From assembly GCF_028769735.1 (NCBI RefSeq), contig NC_088171.1, forward strand, positions 66,543,216 through 66,607,215: a stretch of DNA of 64,000 nucleotides, in the 5' to 3' direction. The notes under the pieces are model-generated. The model was not told the DNA's origin and ran no database searches. It saw only the letters and a program-made list of their open reading frames with translations. This DNA comes from Zonotrichia leucophrys gambelii. Lineage: Eukaryota; Chordata; Aves; Passeriformes; Passerellidae. A program made the translations under genes and the position numbers. Shown here piece after piece: positions 39,220 to 52,247 of this stretch (position 1 is the first letter of the stretch; each line of letters opens with the position of its first letter).

Positions 39220-42200
39220 AAGATTTATGTAGTATCCTAGCTATCTAGCTTGAAAAAGCTTTTCTTTTTTTTTTCTTTTTTACAGTTTTTTAAATGAGGA
39301 GTTCTGTAAAACTAAATAATAAGTGTAATTCTTGTAGTCAACAAAAATTAAGACTTGAAGCATACAATTTGGCAAGATGCAGCATTCTGGTTGGGTTTTT
39401 GTGTTTGATTGGTTGGTTTGGGTTTTTTTGCTGTTGCTGTTTTCTCTTACTGTGTAGTTTAAATGTAATATGATGTTTGGAGAGCCAGCTCTTCCTCTGG
39501 GAAATCTGTGCAAATAGCAGGCACAGACACATCTAAAATAAGACTTTTGGGGAAAAAGAGATGATCCTATTCATGACTTTGGAAAGGTAAAGAAGCAATC
39601 AGAAATAGTTGATTTTTTTTTTTCCAGAGAAATTCTCTCAATGAAAAGCTAAACAAAGTAGAATGTGTGAGTTTAAGGACCCAGGCCCTACCTGGTTGTA
39701 TTTACTCACTTAAATAACTCCATTGAGTAGGGCAAATATACTGAGTCTAAATGGGCTCCTTTAGGGAGTGTGGTCCTATTAGAAAGCAGCATAATCTTTG
39801 GCAATGGCAGAAGGAGTCCAAATTTCCTTTTTAACAGACAGGTTAATCAGTAGTAATTAAGAGGCAAAGTAGCAGACTAATAAAGTATACTTGTCACCAG
39901 TTGTCATCTTAGTGATCAATTCACACCTCCACCACAATAACATAGACCCTTCAATGCTCTAATGACCCTGAATCCCCAAAGTGACAAAAGGATTAGGGCA
40001 AAGATAATGTGCTGGAAAGGTGCTAATGAAGTGGTGGGATTACAAGATGAGTTTCACCCTTGATAGACAGCAAAAGGGAGTGTTCAGTCCCACTCCAGCT
40101 ATGAAATTCACATGGATAAGCTCTCATTGACTTCCACTTCCAGTCAGGATCAGGACCTTAATTTAATTAATTAGGGTTTTTAATTTTTTAGTTAAATTTA
40201 AAACATGCATCTTTGTGTTATCTGAATGTAGCAGATATTTTTTCGGAAACAACTCTCATGCTGTTTTTCAACTTGTCTCTGCAAATTGTATATTACAGAC
40301 ATTTGTGTTTGTATAATTTTAATTTTTTGCAGTTAGTTTTAGAGAGATTTAATTTTTTTGCGTGTAGAACATACACATTTGCTTTTTCATGTTTTAAAAA
40401 ATGAGAAACAGTATGTAATTTGAGTGTATAAAAATGATGTCATCTTCTTGCTCAGCATTACAAGTGAATAGATAGACAGAAAGACAGATAATGTATGGTA
40501 ATACCATTTTGAGGTGCTAATAGAGAAATGGTGTTCTAGTAGATGTTGTTGAAAATACATATTTTAAAATGACCACAAATTTTAACATATAATAAAAGTA
40601 ATAAATAAACATGTTCATTAAATGCCACCTGTCTCTTGAACTATATCTGTAACCCATTTCAAAAGAAAGGCTAATATTAAAGATGGGGAAAAAGGTACAA
40701 CAGGCATTTATGGTATTTTAAGCCTCAGTCTTCATTAGATGTTACTCCGTACTTCGTTGTAGCTAATTAACTTGTATATTGAAAACCCTTTAGAATGATT
40801 TGATACAGGGAGATGTGGGAATACATCGTGCTGGGATTAACACATTTATATTGCTGTAGCTGTGTGCCTGCTGTTTGGGTGCAGGGGGAGATAACCATTT
40901 GCAAATTTAGCTGTATTAGGATCATTTTCAAGTGGTATAAATTCTATTGCTGGCAATTTGAACAAAAGCCGCTTGACTTCAGTGAGAGATGTACAGATAG
41001 TTTGCTGCTGCACATTCTCGTGCAAGATTCTGCCTTGAAAATTCAGTTTTGAGAAGCTTTATTTATTTTTGTTATTTTGTGATTTGTGTGTTTGTGGGGA
41101 GAAATAAAGAAGTTTCAAAATTCTGACATTAGAAAGTTGTATTTTATAACAAGATGTTGTAACTTCCTTGATAATCAAAATGAAATTTTAAATATGACTG
41201 TGTTGTGCCCTCTGTTTCTCTCAAGATTTTGAATTTCCTGGGTTTTAGCTTTACCGTTAAGCACTCAAAAAGTAGCTGACTATGCTAGAACAATTTTTCC
41301 TATTGGGTACTTTACACCATGCAGTACTATTCTTAAGTCTGTAAAATATTGCACATGTGCTAATTAATTAACTCTTCATAGAAAGCTTAACTTTGTGTAG
41401 AAAATTGGCTCAAAACTGATTTTTTTCCCAAATTTCAGGAGTAAAAAACAAAAAGTGATTGTAATGCAGAGCACAGGTGTGAACTTCCCTTGGCTGAACA
41501 CAAGTCAAGGAACACGGCTCAAGCATTTATGAAAAAAGTCATGCCGGATGTGTTTCAGCACCAGTAGTGCATCCATGAAGTAATATGATCTTGAACCAGG
41601 AATGAATGACATCTACTAGCACGTCATATGACACTTCTTTTAAATTAAATAAATGACTTTACAATGCATCTAGAGTTATTCATAAAACAAAGAAGTAGTT
41701 TCTGTTCCAGACCTAAGACGAAGCTTGTAATATTAACTTTAAAGCAGTTGCCATGATGTGTCACATCCTTACACCTTGGGAGAGAAATGGAGTCACAAGA
41801 CATGTTCTGTACAAGCTGCAAAAGAATTGCTGGAGAGAAATGACTTTTTGCCATTGTGAGCCAGGGACAGAAGAGAGCTCATGGTCCAGCCTAGGAGATG
41901 AAGGCAGTATCTCCTTGCCAATTCCTATCCACACATGAACACACTCTTAGGAGAAGTAAATCCTGAACTGTAGGAGTTTACTGTGGGCTTTTTTGTTCAA
42001 AGGTGAGATCAGATCCTATAATTTGAGTTCATTACATACCAAATATGAGATAGGCAGCATATAAAGGGGAATATTTTTCCTGCAGAAATATGATCTGAAT
42101 TTAATATTGTGGACCCTGTAATTTTGTGTTACAAGACAGATTTGATCTTTCTTTACAGTTGCAGTACATTGGGATAGAGGTACTTTTAATTTCACTTTGA

Positions 42201-42339
42201 TATTGTAGGGTGAGCCATTTTTCAAACAATATGTCCAGTCAGTTTTTTATTTATTATTTCTTTTTATGCTTAACAGATTGCCTATTCAAAATTGAAGAGC
42301 ATGAGCACTGTTGCCTCGTCAGTCACCTTGCTGTGAAGT

Positions 42340-42830
42340 TGCAACGTAACAAATGGCTAATGTATGCATACATGTGAGCACTGTTTTAACCCACATTTCA
42401 CACTGCCATAATCGATTTGTTGGTTTTGAAGAACAAAACAAAAACAACCTCCCTTGCCCAGCTGCAGGAGGCGAGAGTTGGGACATATGCTGGTGTGAAA
42501 GGGGGAGTGGGGCTGGAGACCCCCGCCGAAAACACCAGAACAAAGGGAGCGCAATCGCCTTGGCAAGGCATGGGATGACTTAAACACCGCATTGTATGAA
42601 ATATGAATAGGTTGGCATTGTGCATTGCAGCGTGGGGGGCTGCTCCGTGCTGCCGATTAGCCACACGATTACGCGGATTACACGGGGAACGGCTAAGGTA
42701 AATAAGGCCAGCCTTCTGCCACCTCCTCCGCAGGGCCAGCAGCAGGCTGGCCCAACCCTGCCCCACTTCTGGGAGCTGGAAGGGGCAGGGATAGAGGAGA
42801 AGGCAAGTGAAGATTCACATAAGTCCTGTG
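42340..42830. promoter_or_regulatory. CpG-bearing, GC-rich candidate regulatory element
   Basis: Contains many CpGs in a window that otherwise has few, an NFI-like GCCTTGGCAAGGC palindrome near 42558, and three GATTA cores in 26 bp (42655-42659, 42667-42671, 42676-42680). The last is a GGATTA, the OTX/PITX-type site. Open stretches on both strands here overlap each other and show no known domain. Confidence 0.4.
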
Positions 42831-43367
42831 GATAACAAAAATAAGGATTTCAAGGGTAAGAGTGTTTAAGTGTCTTTCTGGTCAAGTGATGTATGGGCAT
42901 TGTTCCCTGCTGTCACGCAGTGCACAAGTAAACTGCTTAGTCAAAAAGAGACTTTGTATCCTCTCTGTTGTCACTCGCTCCTCTCAGGCTAAGGGACAGC
43001 AACTGGGTGATGATCACAAAGACTGTGGCAGGAGCAATTTGTGTCCTGCAATCTTCTCTCCTCTCCACAATCTTTTGCACAGATTGGTTCTCCCCTCCCT
43101 TCTCACCATGCAGCTCTTACAGCCATGGGGTAGCACTGTGAAAATCGTGTTTATCCAACCCAGGGCAACTCAAGGAGAGATTATTTCCCTATGCTGGAGT
43201 CTTAACGTACATATAATCAGCTGTGATTCAAAATAAATTCACATCTATATTATCTCAGCTTCAAATGAGATTCAATGTGCACATGTTCACAGTATGAACT
43301 GTATAATGTGAAATATGTGTGTATATGTTATGGATTTCAGGGTGTCCAACAGTTCCACTTGTTACTG

Positions 43368-44278
43368 AATCACAGAATTATAGAATATGCTGAGCTAAAA
43401 GGGATCCACAAGGGTCATTGAATCCAGCTCCTGGCCCTGCATAGCACCATGCCCAAGAGTCACACCATGTGCCCAAGAGCATTGTCCACTTTCAGGCTTG
43501 GTTCTGCAACCACTTCCCTGGGGAGCCTGCTCTGGTGTCCAAACACCCTGTGGGGAAAGAAACTTTTTATAATATCCAACCTAACCCTTCCCTGACACCA
43601 TTTCAGGCCATTCCCTTGGGTCCTGTCACTGGCAACCACAGAGAAGAGATCAGTGCCTGCCCCTCCTGTTCCCCTCACAAGGAAGCTGTAACTGCAATGA
43701 GGTCTCCCCTCAGTTTCCTCTTCTGCAGGCTGAACAGACCAAGTGACCTCAGCTGCTCCTCGGGGGCTTTGCCTCGAGGCTCTTCATCATCTGTGTGTCC
43801 CTCCTTTGGATGCTCTCTAGTAGTTTAATGCTCTTTTTATACTGTGCCTCCCAGAACTGCCCCCAGCACTGGAGGTGAGGCTGCCCCAGAGCAGAGCAGG
43901 ACAATCCCCTCCCTTGCCTGCCTGGCCGTGCTGTGCCTGATGCCCCCCCAGGACAGGGCTGGCCCTCCTGGCTGCCAGGGCACTGCTGGCTCATGTTCAG
44001 CTTGCCACTGACCAGGAGCCCCAGGTCCCTTTCCATGGGGCTGCATTCCAGCCTGTCATTCCACAGTCTGTCTGTACATCCAGGATTTTTCCATCCAAGG
44101 TGCAGGATCCAGAACTTTCCCTTGTTGAACTTCATGAGGTTGGGAATTACCCATCTCTAATTTGTCAAAGTCTCTCGTCTCTGCCTCCAAGGGACTTCAA
44201 CAGCTCCTCCTAGTTTTGAATCCTCTGTGAACTTGGTCAGTGTCCCTTCCAGTCCTGCATCCAAGTAAATGAAGATGT
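43368..44278 (-). mobile_element. 5'-truncated CR1 LINE with decayed reverse-transcriptase C-terminus and 3' end
   Basis: On the plus strand it begins with GAATCACAGAATTATAGAAT, the reverse complement of the CR1 terminal ATTCTATGATTCT-type repeat. It continues through about 900 bp of CR1 ORF2. Minus-strand translation of 43749-44135 shows CR1 reverse-transcriptase C-terminal motifs: MKFNKGK, a GLLVSGKLNMSQQC block, PHLQCWGQFW, QYKKS and RRDT. Translation of 43460-43678 shows the ORF2 end (LFSVVASDRTQGNG, RLPREVV). The two parts lie in different frames, so at least one frameshift has occurred near 43750, and stops interrupt the copy. The 5' side is truncated near 44278. It is non-functional. 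Confidence 0.93.
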
Positions 44279-44367
44279 ATCATATTCCTACTTCTCAGTT
44301 AAAAAGGCTTCTAATATTTGTGTGTTTTGCAACATCTTTTACAATAGTAATCTCCATCTCTTTTCCT

Positions 44368-44716
44368 GAATCATGGAATTGCTAAATTGGAAAATATTAT
44401 CAAGTTTAACATTAACCCAGCACCACCATGTTCACTACTAAACCACATCTCTGAGTGCCCACATCCACATATCTTTAGAACACTTCCAAGGATGGCGATA
44501 CCATCACTTCCCTGGGCAGCCTGATTCAGTGCCTAATCACCCCTTCACTAAAAAAAAGGTCTGTAATACCCAATCTAAGCCTCCCTTGGCGGAGCTTGAG
44601 GCCATTTTCCCTTGTCCTGTCACTTGCTACCTGAGAGAAGAGAACAGCCCCCACTTTGCTCCAACCTCCTTTTGGGTAGTAGTAAAGTGCAATAAGGCGC
44701 CCCCTATCCTCCAGAG
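44368..44716 (-). mobile_element. Second CR1 LINE 3' fragment, different subfamily
   Basis: On the plus strand it starts GAATCATGGAATTG and runs through CR1 landmarks: ACCCAGCACCACCATG, CACTACTAAACCA, CTTCCAAGGATGG, CTTCCCTGGGCAGCCTG, CTAAGCCTCCCTTGGC, TTGAGGCCATTTTCC, CTTGTCCTGTCACTTG and GAGAGAAGAGAACAG. It ends near CCTCCAGAGAA. This is the CR1 3' region, but its 3' UTR differs clearly from that of the copy at 43368. It therefore represents a separate insertion, lying about 90 bp from the first and in the same orientation. Confidence 0.9.
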
Positions 44717-47700
44717 AATTTAATTGGAGGTGCTGTGGGATCTCCTAGCTCATATCAAAGGTACTGCCGGTGTGCGAACGAAGACACAACATCCTTGCAG
44801 GGAGGAGCCTTTGCACCAGGAGCTCTTTGACGCAAATGATGTTCTCACCTCCAAGGCAATCAAAGAACATCAGGGCTCCCAAAGGAGACCACAGCTCCCT
44901 GGGTGTTTTTAGGGAAATTTTGGTGTCTGTAAGTCACAGTTGTTCAGAAGGTATTTAAGTGGGTTAAACTGAGACCTGGTTTTCCCTAGAATGGAAAATA
45001 ATTTGAGGCAATAACTGGAAACATTGTTCAAAACAAGGGGAAAGGGGTGGTTTGACTTTTGTGATTTTCTTTCTTAGTTTCAGGTGACCTACTAACAAAA
45101 TTCAGCACAGGTTTATGAATAGTTTGTCTTGTCCCAAATTTGCATTCTTCCCAAAATAAAACAGCTGGAAATTTTTACCCAAGATTAATTTATATTACTA
45201 CATTGAGATTATCAGTTAATGGCAAAGCAGATTAAGAAATCTATTGAATGAGAATGATAAGTCTTTGGTATTTAATGGATTTTTATTCATATATATGCGA
45301 ATAATTTTGAAAATATTCACAAATCTTAATGAATTGCAGATAAAAAAGTGCAATATTCACTTTTGCTTTGATGCACAGTTGGAAGTATAAAATAAATTTC
45401 ATATCTTGCCTCACTGCTGCAGAGATCAAACAATTGAAGTAGGAAGAAAAACCCCAAACCCAAAGTAAAAAAACACTCAGCAGAACTTAAAAAAAAATCG
45501 ATGAAGATGTATTTTTTTAGAAGTGCATATTTTAAATAATTATATTTCTAAATGTTGGACACCCCCCACCCCCAAAAAAAGAAATAATCTAAATTATCTA
45601 AATTTATTCCCTGACCATCAAATAGAGTGCTTGTTGTAATTTGCCAAAAGTCCTGGGGACTGTGAGGTCCTTGCCCTTTCTGTGCTGCAAGCCAATTTGG
45701 CTAATTGCACCATTTTATATAATTTAAATATCTCATATTTTTCCACTTCATGCCATGATCTGCTGAGCATTTTGACTTTGTCTAGTTATATGGTATTTGT
45801 GTTTCACTCAGGGATGGGTTTGTACCTGTCTATGTGCTTCGTACTGAAGGTGCAACCTCTCAGAGAACTTGTGTTTTCTAATGCTATATTTCCTTACATT
45901 TTGGATTTGAAAAGACATCTTGAATGTGCTGAACTTTATTGATGGTTTCTGGTGAAGTCAAATAAAAAGTGCCTGTTTTACAGCCATTCTTTATTTGAGA
46001 ATAAATTTTTTTCTTTCTTCATAGCTGTCTCTATTTGCAATCTCTGGATGTCTAGAGCTTTGGGTATGGGCACTTCTTATTACCTTTATCAAATTCAATC
46101 AGAACAGTTCAGTGGGACAGAATGGTTTGTAAAAGCTTTATGTTGCCTAAAAATGGTGCAGTTTTTTATCACATCCTTCATTTTTAATTTGATTTTTATA
46201 TTGTGAAATTTTGCATACACTTCTGGTTTAACATATAGTTCCACCAGTTATCCAAAGACCTGCACTGTTATTGGACCTTTATGCTCAGTTCAGATCTTTC
46301 TGTTGTCTCAAAATCTAATCCTCTACAGTATTGTTTTGACTATTTGCTGTGTTTGTGTGCTCAGGAGGGGCCCAGAAAGCCAACCATATGTAGATAGCAT
46401 GCCAAATAATAGGAGAGAAACTTCCTAGGCAGGTTTCTTTCCAGTGACCTGTTTGTTGTTTAGGACATGCAGAGATTATTGATTGAACAGCAAGAAGGAA
46501 GGACGAATTGATCTGATGGTGAAATGATGCATTTTTTGCTGAGCAGGGGATTTTTCTGGTGGAGAAGGAACAAATTGACTTATTGCTTAATTGAAGGAGA
46601 GAATTGACTGGGAGAGGCAGTGAGAATTTGACAAATGTCATCTGCAGGAAAGAAGGATTCTTCAAATATATATATATGCATAAACATTTATTTATTTCCT
46701 CATTTGCCTGCCTTTTACTTGATGTGTAATAGAGATGGGTGGCTTTACTTTGACTCTTTTTGGCAAGATGGGTAGGCTGATTTTGTGTAAAATTTGTTCT
46801 CTTTTTAAAGATGACTGGAAATGCTCCTTCATTGAAGTGTGCAAAAGTTTGTTGCTGTTGTTTTTTTCCTAAAGCTGTGCCTTCTGTTTCAGTTTATTAA
46901 GTCTGCCAGTGTATGTGTACATTCTTTTTCACCAGCTGAAGTTGTCTAATACTGTCCTGGTTTTAAAGCATGTTAGGCACCTAATTTATACAGGAAACAA
47001 CATGAATGAATGATTTTTAAATTATTTTTTTTTAATTTTAAGTAGTCTACCAAATTTCACTAGGCAACTCTGTATTGGTAGGACCAAAACTGCTCCCATA
47101 AGTATGGTTGTTGGTCTTTTACCCTTTGGAGAGGAGACCATGTTTTGTTCTGTTTTGCTGGTACAGCAGTGGTCTTATCTCTAATGAGGGCTTCTAAGTG
47201 CCACAGTAATTAAAAAAAATAATAAAAGTGATACTAACAACACTCTTACTAGTAGTAATAAATAGTTATATACCGGTGCTACTTACATATTAATTAATCC
47301 AATGCTTAATTTAAGTTCTAATTAATTTAGAATTAATTTCCTAATTTGTCTCTGGATGAGGTTGCTATAATCTTCATATGGTGCCTTTAGGAGACCAGAA
47401 GTGCTTTCATTCCCGTTTTACAGGAATGGCATTGAAGGCATTCAAAACTGTCTTCTGAGGACTCGTAACTCTTAGAGTGTCCTCAAAGAAGTTTCTGTCC
47501 TCTGCTTGAGAAGACTTTGTAATGGGGTTAGGGAAGGAGCCTATTCAGGGAATTTTCTGTGTTGTGGGGCAGCAAATGGCAAAGTCCCAGGGATCAGTGT
47601 GGTTATTGGAGTTCAGTCTTGCAATGTTACAATAATTTCCCTCTTGCAATGATATCACCATGGGGGTTGTGGGGAAACTGAAGGCTAGGTACTGATCTGG

Positions 47701-47935
47701 CTTGTGAAGAAACTGTGTCTGTCCTCTTCCTCCTCCTCTCTGTACCTTTCCAGACTGCTCAGATATGCTGTGGCCTTATTTTATAATCATTAGGAAAGAT
47801 TCAGCTGCATTTACAGCAGGGATATTGTAGGAACAAGTTCTGTGAAGAAATAATGGTAGAGATTTTAAACTCCCAAGAGAAGAAGGAAGAACCTTTAATT
47901 AGCAAATAATAGGTTTAGCCCACAAACTACTCACC

Positions 47936-47953
47936 AAAAAAAAAAAAAAAAAG
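47936..47953. repeat. Poly(A) run, 18 bases
   Basis: A homopolymer with no recognisable retroposed body on its 5' side. Confidence 0.9.
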
Positions 47954-49483
47954 TCACCAGGCATCAGAAAGGAAGGGGATAAGTCTCTAAATAATTTACA
48001 CACGAAAAGAATTCTTGTTTGTGTCTGGGACATTGCTTTATTTAAACATACATTTGCTATTTTAAAAGATATAGAAACAGCTTTGCTTGAAGTCACTCAT
48101 TCCAGATTTAACTTAGCACTTGTATGTTGTTGAAGAAACACCAGAAGTAGGTAACTTGGGGGAAGGATGTTTGGGGAAGTTTTTGCAGTTGGAAAATATT
48201 CTCAAATTTGAATTCTTAATGGGAAACTTATAAACATACCAGAGCTGAACAATTATTTCAGTTTGAATAATTTATATGAGGATACCCCTCATAATAGCAG
48301 ACTTCTGCAGCTCTGTGGGATGGCCAGCACTGATTGACTGATGGAGGAGGAGAGGTGTCACCATCACACGATAACCCTTGCACCAGCTGGGATATCACCT
48401 TGAAGGGAATCAATCCATCATTCTGCTAAAGAAAATATAACTGACTGGCTTTTTCCATAAAACAAAAGAGTTTGATTGAAGGACATTTTTTCTCCATTTT
48501 CCTCCCTTATAATTTCGAAAGTTTTCCCTTGTAGAAAGTGGAACCTTAGAAAGTTTCCTGCGAAATCAAAAGCTCCGCCTCTGTTAAATGTGCACTGCTC
48601 ATTTGTCAGAGATGCTCTAAATGCTGCTGAAGCTGACAGGACACAAGCAGGAGCTGACAGCTTCACTCCAGTTTCAGCTGATTAAAGGCTGCAGAGGCCT
48701 GGGGCCCCCATCTAGGAAAGAGAACCTCTGCAAATTCACCAGAGCAATTCCAATCTGCACATTTTGCATCAGCTGGCTCAGGGTAGGCCAGCTATTGCAC
48801 CAGGAATCAACTTCTGCCTCCAATTTTGGAGTGTTTGAGGAGAGATAAAAAAAGAAGTTAAAAATGTATATGAGGATTAGCTTATATTATGTATGTACAT
48901 TATATTATGTGTGATAAATCACAGTGCAAAATGTAAAAACTGCATGTGTGTGATGTGTGTACACTTAGAGCCATTTTGGCTCTAAAATATGACTTAAATC
49001 TTGAGGTGGGGTCCTCTCACAGCCTTCTCCCCATTCCTATGCTTATCTTGGACATCGAGCTCCTGCAGGCTGAGCATGCTGGCTGCTCAGTTTGGGAGCT
49101 CTTCCCAAGGCCCTGCAGCCAAGGTGTTCAAGCACAACCAGGGATCCAGCATGATCTAACCAGAAACATTAAAAAAAAAAAAGAAATTATCAGGATCAAA
49201 GGGTTCTTGGCATACTTTTGTCTGGAAACAAGAAAGACATCTCAGCTCCTGCTTTTCTGAATGTTCTCCTTTATAATTTCCATCTCCTAGCAAGTGTGCA
49301 GTGCTTGTGCATGCTGTATATACCTTGTGCTTCAGCCTACAGTGAATGAACAGCTAATTGGGAAAATCTTTTCCTCTCTGTTTCTTCACCAATCGGTTTT
49401 TTCATGGTGGTGTTTTCCTTATTCCTTCACTAATGCAAAGAGAACATCCCAAACAAATATCCCCTGCCAAAAATGGATAATAA

Positions 49484-49537
49484 AATACTATTTTAAAATG
49501 GTATTTTAAAAATACTATTTTAAAATTTTATTTTACC
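49484..49537. repeat. 27-bp tandem duplication, AT-only core
   Basis: AATACTATTTTAAAA begins both copies (49484 and 49511), and each copy continues with a TATTTTA-type tail. Confidence 0.75.
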
Positions 49538-50322
49538 GAAATAAATAGAGAATTTTCCTTCCATTTTTTCTTCCAGGACCTTTCTGTTAAGCAAGACTAC
49601 CACAATCCCCCTTCTTCCCTAATTTTAAATTTCAGTCTTGATTTATTAGCACCAGAGTTATATTCTTAAAACTGCTAATTAAAAACTTCATGCAATCTTT
49701 GGAACAATTTGGAAAGCTACTTTTAAAAACAACTGAAAATAAACCAGAACTTGTGTCTTAATAATCAGAACTGCAGGCACAAAATATAGCAAGTCAAGTA
49801 ACAGACATTTGTTAGCTTTTTTTACATTAATCCATTAATATATTTTTAGAAATATTGAATATTTAAAGCTCCAGACCGAGAGCTATTCTTAGGGTGATTT
49901 TTTCCCTTAAGTTGAGCTCAGGTGATACTTTTGATCTCCATTTCCACTCACCTAACTGAAAATTAATTTTTCACAAGTGAGTATTTGCTGAGAGGAAGAC
50001 ACAGAGGATATGCCTCCAAATAAAAGGAATTAAGGAAATATATTTTTATTGATCTCTCTGTTTTTAATAAAAAATTTAGACAAACTGTTGAACAGTGCAC
50101 CAGTATATCAATAGAACCTTTCTATAGTCTGAGTCCTCTTTTATCAGTTTGTAAAGGAAGACAGAAATACCTGTAGGTTTTGAGACTTCAGAACTCAAGG
50201 AATTTGATAATTTACCCACACTGAGCAATAAGAACCCCATATAGGCGTATTTCATGTGTGCGGCTGTATGTATGTGTCTGCATTTTTTAAATATACATGC
50301 CTACACTTTTTATTTAAGTATA

Positions 50323-50415
50323 AGATATATATGTGTACATATATATATGTGTGTGCCCATGCATGTATAAATTACTTGCCCTGCATGCAAACATGCATAC
50401 ACATGCATGCATTCT
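50323..50415. repeat. Alternating purine-pyrimidine stretch (TA, TG, ATGC words)
   Basis: GATATATATGTGTACATATATATATGTGTG-like alternation is followed by several GCATGC/ACATGC words. It resembles a decayed compound microsatellite. Confidence 0.75.
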
Positions 50416-51089
50416 CTTAGTCTACTTTTCTCCCAGTTTTCTTTGAGTCTATCCTTCTTCATTTCAAATCACTTTTTGGTTCATTTAAGGCTCTGCTGGA
50501 CCCATTAAATTCTGCCTCAGATGGTATATAAGACTTGCTTTCGATTAAAGGGTTTTTCTTAAACATGACATAATAATTTTGAGATAATAGAGAGGACAGA
50601 TAATACGAAGATATTACAAAGCAATAACAAGAGAATATAATTTCCATTACTTGAATAGTTTATTAAGAAAATAAAAAAGATATACAAATTAGAATCCTCA
50701 CATTAAAATGTGTCCACTTCTGAAGGGATGCTCTGATATTTTGAATAGGATTTGGACTACCAAAAAAAGAGGATAGGAGTGTGCTTGTAAAGAGACCAGG
50801 AAAGCCAGCTTGGAAAAGCAAATGTGCTCTGCAGAAGTAGTTCACTTTGCATAATTTATTTTAAATATGGATCCTCTCTGGTGTGTGAGCACTCCCTCCC
50901 TCACCACCCCTACCCCTCCTCTTTTCTTTTAAAAATAGGAATTTCTCTGCTGCTGTTGGTGTTCCAATATTCCAGTTCAAATAGGGTGCCTGCTGGTAGC
51001 TCAGCACTTGTGTACTTGACTTCTTTCTGCTGAGGAGCCTTGCTTGCCAGTAATCTAGATTTATGGTAAGTCTACCCTTTCCCTTCATC

Positions 51090-51305
51090 TACGAGGTCCA
51101 GGGACATTTGGGTAGCCAATCTGCCCTTAAATATGTCTCTGAGGAAATGGTGCTAATTAGTATTGGAATTTACAGCCTTTCATTTTATTGACTTGTCCTA
51201 CTTTCTTTGATAATTAACTAATGAGTAAAGTAATGAGCTATGTTAGTCAGTCATGATGTTCAATTAAACAGCAAATCAATTATTGAAAATAGTTTCGGAC
51301 AGCTC
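51090..51305. promoter_or_regulatory. Candidate conserved non-coding element
   Basis: Holds GCTAATTAG, TAATTAACTAATGAG, TAATGAGCTA and CAATTAAAC homeodomain-type words in otherwise complex sequence, just left of the (GT)n at 51322. Conservation was not tested. Confidence 0.35.
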
Positions 51306-51321
51306 TGGTGTCGTCACGGGG

Positions 51322-51345
51322 AGTGTGTGTGTGTGCGTGTGTGTG
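51322..51345. repeat. (GT)n microsatellite
   Basis: About eleven GT units with a single C interruption. Confidence 0.9.
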
Positions 51346-52247
51346 CACATGTGCTTTAAATGCATGCCCTAAATGTGGCAGTGTCCCTCCCTGGAGGGCA
51401 CCTGGCTCCTGGAGGGCTCTGTGGTCACAGCCAAACCAGACCAGTGGTCCCTCTTGCTTGCCCCGGTCATGGTCTGCTCAGCTGCGCTACACAGCACCCT
51501 GATGCTGCACCTTGACAGGCTGAGCTTGTCTGTAAGGGGTTCCCAAAGCCTGAGAAAGATGGTTACTCTAAATTAGGGAGCACTTTTCCCAATCGGAAGA
51601 TTGAATGTCGCAAAACAGGTGTGCCTGTTCACTGGTGCCTCTGCCTCTTTCTTGGCGGGTGCAATGTTTCCTACGTGTCCCAGAGCTCGGCATTACAGCA
51701 GCAGGGACTAACACACAAATATGCGTCCTCAAAGCCTTACCTCTCTTCTGGCCACAGTAAATACCCATGAACAACAGAGAGGCTGGCAGGGAGTTCAGGA
51801 TTTTTCCCCTTTTGAAGGCTTTCCATACCAGCCTGAGCAGCACCTGTCCATGGGAAGACGCTTCCAGGGCCATCATGTCACGAGTCTCCTGCATCAAACC
51901 TGGGGAACTGCTGCAAACACACTCCTGTGTGGCCAGTGGCAGGTCAGGGCACAGTTTTCTGGGGCAAATTCATGACAATTGGGCCTGGTACATCTGTCTG
52001 TCTGTACAGCTCAGCCAATTTCATTTGCTATGGGCCGGGCAAAGATATGTGTTGGCAGGATGAGAAACAGGCATTCAGTATTTCCCTAATGCGGTGACTT
52101 CAGGTAGGAAATAGAAAGGGCAAAGAAAAGTGTAGCTGGCATCATCATTCACTACCTTGCTAGCTCTTTAGGTCTAATTATTCTTCCAATGGAACTTTTA
52201 GCCTTCCTGTTTCCTTCAGGTCCTTTGCTTCATCTTCTCTTCCACAG

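Larger units (their letters stand above)
32451..42339. other. Gene-free, AT-rich DNA
   Basis: Contains only microsatellites and the 41-bp and 26-bp tandem duplications listed separately. A 16-base perfect hairpin (CTAAGGT / ACCTTAG) lies at 37315-37330. No coding signal seen. Confidence 0.65.
44717..51089. other. Gene-free DNA right of the CR1 pair
   Basis: The first ~250 bp (44720-44970) is GC-richer and may be a diverged continuation of the repeat or older unique DNA; I could not assign it. The rest is AT-rich, with microsatellites and the 27-bp duplication at 49484. Confidence 0.6.

Noticed and set aside
42398..42766. 122-codon minus-strand open frame
   Set aside because: It comes from the GC-rich patch, overlaps plus-strand open frames of similar size, and shows no domain. 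Better explained by few stop codons in GC-rich DNA.
43469..43828. 119-codon plus-strand open frame
   Set aside because: It is antisense to the CR1 reverse-transcriptase remnant.
43749..44135. 128-codon minus-strand frame as a host gene
   Set aside because: Its motifs are those of CR1 ORF2; it is a piece of a dead retrotransposon and is counted there.
47936..47953. Poly(A) run as the tail of a processed pseudogene
   Set aside because: No recognisable gene-derived sequence lies upstream of it on the plus strand and no target-site duplication is visible.
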